Assembly: GCA_945878865.1 (NCBI GenBank)
Contig: CAMCUD010000004.1
Location: 1 to 64,000 of the forward strand
Source: Bifidobacterium breve
Lineage (GTDB): Bacteria; Actinomycetota; Thermoleophilia; Solirubrobacterales; Solirubrobacteraceae
DNA: 64,000 nt
Direction of reading: 5' to 3'
The notes under the pieces: model-generated
The model's database searches: none
Told to the model about the DNA's origin: nothing
Seen by the model: the letters and a program-made list of their open reading frames with translations, nothing else
Position numbers and translations under genes: made by a program
Shown: positions 58,521 to 64,000 of the stretch, in pieces
Numbering within the stretch: the stretch's first letter is position 1
Layout: each line of letters starts with the position of its first letter

Positions 58521-60325
58521 CCGAGCAGCGCTCGCCGGCGGCGACCATCGCCGGCATCGCTTTCGCGGTGCTCGTGGTCGCCACGTTCGCCGCGTTCTTC
58601 ATCACCCAGCGCCTCAAGCGCGAGCCGGGCGTGCTCGGGCAGGTGCGTGCGACGCCGTTCTTCAGCCCGAACTCCGACGGCCGGTTCGACCGCGCCCGCA
58701 TCGGGTTCCTGCTCAAGGAGGCCGACGACGTGACGGTGACGGTCGTCGATCGTGACGGGGAGCCCGTCCGCCGGCTGACGCGCAACCAGTCGCTGCCCGC
58801 CTACAAGCAGCTGCGCCTGAAGTGGGACGGCCGCGACGACGACGGCAAGAGGGTGCCCGATGGGACCTACCGGGTGCAGGTCGGCCTGCGCACGCAGGGG
58901 CGCACCGTGCTGCTGCCGCGCAACATCGAGCTCGACACGACGCCGCCCAAGCCGCGGGTTCTGAGCATCGGGCCGGAGACCACGCCGCTGCCGCGCCCGG
59001 AGCTGCTGCCGCGCCGCGACGGCAAGCCCGCGCGGGTGCGCATGTTCCTTCCGGGCCGCCGGTCCCGGGTCATCGTCTTCCGCACGGACGTCGTGCCCGC
59101 CCGCGAGGTGCTCGCCCAGCCCGTGGAGAGCGGCACGACGACGTGGGAGTGGAACGGCGTCGTGGACGGTCGCAAGGTCGCGCAGGGGACGTACCTCGTC
59201 GCGGTGGAGACGCGCGACCGCGCCGGCAACATCGGCACGTCCCCGCGCCGCCTGCCGCCCAAGCCGCCGTACGGCGAGGAGCCCGGCGGCAAGGGCGGGA
59301 TCAGCGTCCGCTACCTCAACGCCCAGCCGCCGACCGCGCCCGTCGAGGCCGCGCAGCGCGCCGAGTTCGGCGTCATCAGCGGCGGCACGCGGTACCGCTG
59401 GCAGATCCGCCGGGTCGGCGAGCAGGCCCGCGCGGACGGCTCGGGCACCCGGCCGCTGGTGCGCGTGCGCGCGCCGGGCGGCAAGTCGGGCCTCTACCTC
59501 TTCGAGCTGCGCACCGCGAGCCGGCAGGCGGCGGTCCCGTTCGCCGTGCAGTCCGTGCAGGCGCACGACGTCCTCGTCGTCCTGCCCGCGACGACGTGGC
59601 AGGGCGTCAACCGCGTCGACGATGACGGCGACGGCTGGCCGGACACGCTCTCCGGCGGCCTGCCCGTGCGCACGGCGCGGATCTACGACGGCGCGGGCCT
59701 GCCCTCCGGGGTGGCGCAGACGGTCGCCCCGCTGCTCATCGAGCTCGACCGGCAGGGACGCAAGTACGACATCACCACGGATCTCGCGCTGGCCCGCGGC
59801 GTCGGGCCGAAGCTCGAGGGCCACGGCGGGGTGATCCTCGCGGGCGACACGACGTGGATGGACGGCGCGCTGCAGGCCAAGCTGCGGCGGTGGGTCAGCC
59901 AGGGCGGCCGGCTCTTCAACGTCGGCGTCGATTCGCTGCTGCGCGAGGCGCGCGTCACCCCGCTGCGCGTGACGAAGCCCACGACCCCCGCGGCGCGGGA
60001 TCTCTTCGGCGCGCAGCTCGCGCCGATCGCGCGGGCGAAGGGCACGACGATCGTCGTCGCGCAGGACCCGCTGCGCCTGTTCGAGGGCACCGACGGCGAG
60101 TTCTCGGGCTTCGACAGCTACCAGGCCACCCGTTCGCTGGGCCCGGCCTCGCGCGTCGTCGCGCTGGCGACCACCGAGGACGGCGAGCGCGACGTCATCG
60201 TCGCCGCGCGCCTGAACAAGGGGCTCGTGATCCGGACGGCGCTGCCGCAGCTGCCGAGCAAGCTCTCCTCCGACGAGGACCTCCAGGCGCTCGTGCGCCG
60301 CATCTGGGTGCTGCTGAACCGATGA
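58517..60325 (+). CDS. Membrane-anchored FlgD-Ig-like protein with a large C-terminal domain
   Basis: A 602-residue protein with an N-terminal membrane helix at about 10-32, then two FlgD-type Ig modules (GRDDDGKRVPDGTYRVQVGL and WNGVVDGRKVAQGTYLVAVE), and a C-terminal region resembling the large domain of N,N-dimethylformamidase-type proteins (VLVVLPATTWQGVNRVDDDG, GHGGVILAGDTTWM). Despite the Ig modules it is unlikely to be flagellar FlgD; it sits in a polysaccharide operon. GTG start overlapping the phosphatase stop (GTGA). Confidence 0.7.
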   Translation: MTEQRSPAATIAGIAFAVLVVATFAAFFITQRLKREPGVLGQVRATPFFSPNSDGRFDRARIGFLLKEADDVTVTVVDRDGEPVRRLTRNQSLPAYKQLRLKWDGRDDDGKRVPDGTYRVQVGLRTQGRTVLLPRNIELDTTPPKPRVLSIGPETTPLPRPELLPRRDGKPARVRMFLPGRRSRVIVFRTDVVPAREVLAQPVESGTTTWEWNGVVDGRKVAQGTYLVAVETRDRAGNIGTSPRRLPPKPPYGEEPGGKGGISVRYLNAQPPTAPVEAAQRAEFGVISGGTRYRWQIRRVGEQARADGSGTRPLVRVRAPGGKSGLYLFELRTASRQAAVPFAVQSVQAHDVLVVLPATTWQGVNRVDDDGDGWPDTLSGGLPVRTARIYDGAGLPSGVAQTVAPLLIELDRQGRKYDITTDLALARGVGPKLEGHGGVILAGDTTWMDGALQAKLRRWVSQGGRLFNVGVDSLLREARVTPLRVTKPTTPAARDLFGAQLAPIARAKGTTIVVAQDPLRLFEGTDGEFSGFDSYQATRSLGPASRVVALATTEDGERDVIVAARLNKGLVIRTALPQLPSKLSSDEDLQALVRRIWVLLNR

Positions 60326-61902
60326 CGATCCTCGCGCTCTCCACGCTCGGCGACGCCACCCAGACGCTCGGGGTCATCCTCGCGGCGGTCTTCGCTGCGG
60401 CCGCGATCTGCGCACCCGGCCCGAAGCTCCGCGCGTGGGCGGTGCTCGGCGCGCTCGTCCTCGCGGCGCTGCTGCTCGGCGGGCACGTGTGGTCCTCGCC
60501 GCAGGTCGTCGAGCTGCGTGACCGGCCGATGCTGCTCGGCGTCGGTGGGGTGCTCGGGCTCGCGGCGCTCCTCGTCGGCGCGTGGCTCATCGACCGCCGG
60601 CCGGAGATCCTGCCGCTCGCCGTGGTGTTCGCCCTGCCGTTCCGTGTGCCGATCGAGGCCGGCGGGGACACGGCGAACCTGCTCGTGCCGCTGTACCTCG
60701 TCATCGGGGCGGGGGCGCTGGCGTACGCCGTCCCCCGACTGCGCGGCCAGGCTCGAGAAGAGCTTCAGCCCGGCTGGCTGGAATGGCTGCTCGGCGGTTC
60801 GGTCGTGCTCTACGCGCTGCAGGCCTCGTACTCCAGTGACTTCGACCGCGCGCTCGAACAGCTCGTCTTCTTCTACGTGCCGTTCGCCGTCCTCTTCGCC
60901 CTGCTGCAGCGGGTCACGTGGACGCCTCGGGTGCTGCTCGGCTGCCTCGGCGTGCTGGTCGCGCTCGCGCTGGCGTTCGTCGGGATCGGCTTCTACGAGT
61001 ACGCGACCCGCCAGCTGCTGCTCAACCCGAAGGTCATCAACAGCAACGAGTTCGCGTCGTACTTCCGGGTGAACTCGCTGTTCTTCGACCCGAACATCTA
61101 CGGGCGGTTCCTCGCGGTCGTGATGCTGCTCGTCGCCGCGGCACTGCTGTGGTCGCGCGCGGTGCGCGACGCGGTCCTCGCGGTCGTGGCGCTCGTCGTC
61201 TTGTGGGCGGGGCTCGTCGTTACGTTCTCGCAGTCCTCGTTCGCGGCCCTGCTGTCCGGCCTCGCGGTCCTGGGCGGGCTGCGGTGGGGCTGGAAGCGCG
61301 CGGGGATCGCCGTCGGCGTGGTGGTCGTCGCCGGCGCGGCGGTCATCGTGCTCGCGTCCGGGTCGCTGCGGCTGGACGTCGGCAGCAGCGAATCGGTCAG
61401 CGACGCGACGAGCGGGCGCTACGACCTCATCAAGGGCGGCGTGGAGCTCGCCGGCGACCGACCGGTGTACGGCTGGGGCAGCGGCGCGTTCCGCCGGGAG
61501 TACCGCGCGCACAGCGAGGCGAGCAGCACGCGGGCCGTCGCCGCGTCGCACACGATCCCCATCACGGTCGGCGCCGAGCAGGGGATCCTCGGCCTGGCGG
61601 TCTATCTCGCGCTGCTCGTCGCCGCGCTCGCGCGCCTGCTGGGCGGCGGGCTGACGGCCGGCCTGCGCGACGCCGAGGGCGAGGTGCCGGTGCTCGTCGC
61701 CCGCGCGGGGATCGCCGCGGCCTTCGTCGCCGTCCTCGTGCACACGATGCTCTACGCGGCGTTCCTCGAGGACCCGATCATGTGGACGCTGCTCGGCGTC
61801 GGCGTGGCGCTCGCGCGCGGCGGGGTCGTCCCCGAGGCCGCGGCGGCCGACGCGCCGGAGACGTGGTTCGCCGACGAGCCCGTGCATGACCCGGCGGGCT
61901 GA
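60322..61902 (+). CDS. O-antigen ligase/polymerase-like membrane protein
   Basis: A 526-residue protein with about 11 membrane segments. The Wzy_C/O-antigen ligase motif lies in the large loop after the middle: GRYDLIKGGVELAGDRPVYG (about residues 366-385), followed by HTIPITVGAEQGILG, the conserved loop with the His of this family. It joins polysaccharide to an acceptor or polymerises it. Overlaps the next gene by 17 bases. It would follow the CapD-type dehydratase in a surface glycan pathway. Confidence 0.85.
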   Translation: MTILALSTLGDATQTLGVILAAVFAAAAICAPGPKLRAWAVLGALVLAALLLGGHVWSSPQVVELRDRPMLLGVGGVLGLAALLVGAWLIDRRPEILPLAVVFALPFRVPIEAGGDTANLLVPLYLVIGAGALAYAVPRLRGQAREELQPGWLEWLLGGSVVLYALQASYSSDFDRALEQLVFFYVPFAVLFALLQRVTWTPRVLLGCLGVLVALALAFVGIGFYEYATRQLLLNPKVINSNEFASYFRVNSLFFDPNIYGRFLAVVMLLVAAALLWSRAVRDAVLAVVALVVLWAGLVVTFSQSSFAALLSGLAVLGGLRWGWKRAGIAVGVVVVAGAAVIVLASGSLRLDVGSSESVSDATSGRYDLIKGGVELAGDRPVYGWGSGAFRREYRAHSEASSTRAVAASHTIPITVGAEQGILGLAVYLALLVAALARLLGGGLTAGLRDAEGEVPVLVARAGIAAAFVAVLVHTMLYAAFLEDPIMWTLLGVGVALARGGVVPEAAAADAPETWFADEPVHDPAG

Positions 61903-63304
61903 GCTCGGGGCCGTCGCGGCGCTCGGGCTCGCCGCGGTGCTGTGGTGGTGGCTGGTCCCGACGTACCCGGCCTACGACGCGTACTGGCACCTCGTGTGGG
62001 GGCGGGAACTCGTCGACGGAGTGACCCCGTCGTTCGAGGTCTACGCGGCACCGACCGAGCACCCGCTCTACGTCTTCGTCGCCGCCGTGTTCGGCGTGGT
62101 CGGGGAGGGCGCCGACCGGCTGCTCGTCCTGGCCGGGCTGCTGTCGCTCGTCGCGCTGGTCTGCGGCGTGTGGCGCCTGGCCCGCGAGCTGTTTGGCCTG
62201 TGGCCGGCGGTGCTCGCCGCGCTGTTCGTCGGCTCGAGCTTCGCGTTCTTGCTCTACGCGGTGCGCGCCTACGTCGACGTCCCGTTCCTGGCGCTTGTCG
62301 CGTGGGCCGCCGCGCTGGAGGTGCGCGGCCGCCGCTGGTGGCCGATGGTGCTGCTCGTCTTCGCCGGGTTGCTGCGGCCCGAGGCGTGGGTGCTCGCCGG
62401 GCTGCTCTGGCTGTGGCGGGCGTTGGGGGGCGAGCAGTCGCGCCGGGACCTCGTGGGGCTCGCCGGGCTCGTCGTGCTGGCGCCGATCGGCTGGTTCCTC
62501 ACCGACTGGATCGTCACCGGCGACCCGCTGCACTCGCTGACGTCCACGAGCGAACTGGCCGAGGCGCTGGGCCGCGACCGCGGGATCGTCAAGGCGCCGC
62601 GGGTGTTCGTGGTCTCCGTTCTCGACGTGGCGCGCGCGCCGGTCGCGCTGGCGGGCATCGCCGGCGCGGTGCTGGCCGTCCGGCGGTTCGGGTGGAGGGC
62701 GATGGCGGTGCCGCTCGCGCTGCTGCTGGCGGGCGTCGTGACGTTCTTCGCCGCCGGGGTCGCGGGGCTGTCGCTGCTGCCGCGCTACCTCACGGTGCCG
62801 GCCGTCGGGCTCTGCCTCTTTGCCGGGTACGCCGTCGCCGGCTTCACCACCCTGGCGGCCGACGACCGGTGGCGCGACACGTGGAAGCGGGGCGCGATCG
62901 TCGCGCTCGTCATCGGCGGCGCGTTCTTCGCCTACAAGCTCCCGAGCTTCAAGACCCTGGCCAACGAGCTGCGCTTCGTCGATCGCACGCACGAGCAGCT
63001 CGTCGATCTGCTGCACGACCCGAAGGTCCGCGAGGCGCGCACGTGCGGCCCGATCACCTTCCCGACCTATCGGCTGGTTCCCGACACCCGCTGGGTGCTC
63101 GACGTCGGCAACGACGCGGTGACCACGCGCGCGGCGAGACAGTCCGACCGCGGTGTGGCGATCTTCATCGACCGCAGCGAGAAGAAGCCGCGCCAGCGCT
63201 ACGGCGAGGCCGACGGCGTGTCGCGGGCGACGAACCGCGAGGTGCCCGAGGGGTTTGTGGAGATCGCGCGGCGCGGGCCGTTCATCGCGTACGGCCGCTG
63301 TTGA
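61886..63304 (+). CDS. Polytopic membrane glycosyltransferase-like protein (GT-C type)
   Basis: A 472-residue protein with about ten membrane segments, an early acidic site in TYPAYDAYWHLVWGRELVDG (an Asp after the first helix, as in GT-C transferases that use lipid-linked sugars) and a soluble C-terminal domain (from about 370, TFPTYRLVPDTRWVLD). The start ATG at 61886 overlaps the preceding gene by 17 bases. It may add a sugar on the outer face of the membrane; I cannot assign a specific function. It is the last gene of this + strand operon. Confidence 0.7.
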   Translation: MTRRAELGAVAALGLAAVLWWWLVPTYPAYDAYWHLVWGRELVDGVTPSFEVYAAPTEHPLYVFVAAVFGVVGEGADRLLVLAGLLSLVALVCGVWRLARELFGLWPAVLAALFVGSSFAFLLYAVRAYVDVPFLALVAWAAALEVRGRRWWPMVLLVFAGLLRPEAWVLAGLLWLWRALGGEQSRRDLVGLAGLVVLAPIGWFLTDWIVTGDPLHSLTSTSELAEALGRDRGIVKAPRVFVVSVLDVARAPVALAGIAGAVLAVRRFGWRAMAVPLALLLAGVVTFFAAGVAGLSLLPRYLTVPAVGLCLFAGYAVAGFTTLAADDRWRDTWKRGAIVALVIGGAFFAYKLPSFKTLANELRFVDRTHEQLVDLLHDPKVREARTCGPITFPTYRLVPDTRWVLDVGNDAVTTRAARQSDRGVAIFIDRSEKKPRQRYGEADGVSRATNREVPEGFVEIARRGPFIAYGRC

Positions 63305-63306
63305 GG

Positions 63307-63355
63307 CAGTTGGAAACAAAATCGTCCAACTGGACGGTCCACGTACCACGTGGAC
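63307..63355. promoter_or_regulatory. Two inverted repeats before the MNT-type remnant
   Basis: CAGTTGGA (63307-63314) and TCCAACTG (63325-63332) form a perfect 8-base inverted repeat with a 10-base spacer. GTCCACG (63337-63343) and CGTGGAC (63349-63355) form a second one with a 5-base spacer that covers the start codon at 63350. Such paired repeats are expected of toxin-antitoxin operators. Confidence 0.5.
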
Positions 63356-64000
63356 GTGGCTCGGCCCCACCGCGCTGTGGTGCCCTCGTTGGACGGCGAC
63401 GTGCTCGTCACCCTGGCGTGGACGACGGCGCCGCTATCCGGTCGGGGGGTCGCGCGGCTTCTGCCTGACGCTTCCCAGGTGGGGATCAAGCGGGTGCTCG
63501 ACCGCTCTTCGCTGAACCGGCGACACGTCGCCGCTCCCGCGGTCGAGATCCTCGCCGATCTCCGCGCTGAGCTCGTCGCGCGCCTGCGCGAGCGTGTCGA
63601 AGGATGGGAGCTTCAGCCGATCCACGCCTCGATCTTCGGCAGCGCCGCGCGGGCGACGGGCGATGCCGCAAGCGACCTCGACCTCTTCGTGGTGGTGGAT
63701 GACGACATCGCGCAGAACGAGCGATGGGAGGAGCAGCTCGATGACCTCACGGACGATGTCCGCGCGTGGACTGGTAACCCCGTGCATGCGATCTCACGCA
63801 CGCCAAGGTCCGCCTGCAGGACGCAGGCGCGTTCCTTGATGTCGCGCAGACCCACGGCCCGGCGGATGCTGGGGGGAAGCAGGCCAGCGTCGCACTCCGA
63901 CGCGTGCTGAGCCTGAAGAGCAACGTCCAGTACGTCGGCGGGCGGACGTCGCAGAGGCACTTGGCCGATGCTCGGAAGGGGGCGGCGGTGGTGGTCGGCT
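63350..64000 (+). pseudogene. Frameshifted nucleotidyltransferase (MNT type), with HEPN-like sequence after the break
   Basis: The gene starts GTG 63350 (MDVARPHRAVVPSLDGDVLV, a winged-helix N-terminus). An in-frame deletion seems to have joined KRVLDR to SSLNRRHV. The catalytic motif FGSAARATGDAASDLDLFVV then follows, as in minimal nucleotidyltransferases. At about 63791 the frame breaks: after PVHAI the frame starting at 63793 continues as LTHAKVRLQDAGAFLDVAQT, the expected next segment, and runs open to the window edge with a stretch (ALRRVLSLKSNVQYVGG) recalling a HEPN partner. In the original frame the product ends at 63910. Disrupted or a sequencing error. Confidence 0.6.

Noticed and set aside
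58517-60325. Flagellar hook-cap protein FlgD, because of the Ig modules
   Set aside because: It has a membrane anchor and a dimethylformamidase-like domain and sits in a polysaccharide operon far from the flagellar genes.

Overview
The window is a single block of very GC-rich DNA with dense, often overlapping genes, many GTG and TTG starts, and no insertion sequence, rRNA, tRNA or CRISPR array that I could see. The flagellar gene order, a FliY-type protein beside CheY, sigma-28 promoters and several leaderless-looking promoters (TANNNT 6-9 nt before the start codon) suggest a motile high-GC actinomycete, perhaps of the class Thermoleophilia (Solirubrobacter/Conexibacter/Patulibacter-like). 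That placement is inference from gene content and style, not a database match.

Region 1 (1-23636) is a flagellar and chemotaxis cluster, all on the + strand: fliM (3' end), fliY-type, cheY, motA, motB, fliL, fliN, a 2067-residue pseudokinase-AAA-GAF-PAS-GGDEF-EAL protein, a hypothetical gene, fliOPQR, flhB, flhA, flhF, two small genes, two glycosyltransferases, flagellin, a CHAP peptidoglycan hydrolase and a chemoreceptor. The last three each have a sigma-28 type promoter with exact spacing. The flagellin leader also carries a hairpin that looks like a CsrA site and a second candidate site over its Shine-Dalgarno.

Region 2 (23633-28266) has a minus-strand dedA-uppP-purM group (undecaprenyl-phosphate recycling plus purine synthesis), and divergently a DegT-type sugar aminotransferase with a DUF354 protein.

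Region 3 (28263-46461) is mostly minus strand. It encodes glycosyltransferases, several sharing a C-terminal module, and a tight set of genes that looks like an undescribed pathway for an unusual acyl or amino-acyl group: DUF4910 aminopeptidase-like protein, HMGL-type aldolase, acyl-adenylating ligase fused to a cyclase, methyltransferase, VOC protein, acyl carrier protein, AAC(3)-type acyltransferase and class I aminotransferase. At its head are a cytidylyltransferase and a PseG-PseH fusion.

Region 4 (46531-52929) completes a pseudaminic acid pathway (pseB, pseC, pseI, associated methylase) and adds a PIG-L deacetylase, a formyltransferase, and a DegT homologue whose catalytic lysine is replaced by glutamine. 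Taken together, regions 1, 3 and 4 suggest a flagellum decorated with a modified nonulosonic acid.

Region 5 (53036-64000) has a membrane diguanylate cyclase, a PIN toxin-antitoxin pair with a palindromic operator, a membrane CapD/WbpM-type dehydratase, and a polysaccharide/envelope set (LytR_C protein, histidine phosphatase, FlgD-Ig membrane protein, O-antigen ligase-like protein, polytopic membrane protein). It ends in a frameshifted nucleotidyltransferase (MNT) remnant. No gene-free stretch exceeds about 175 bases.
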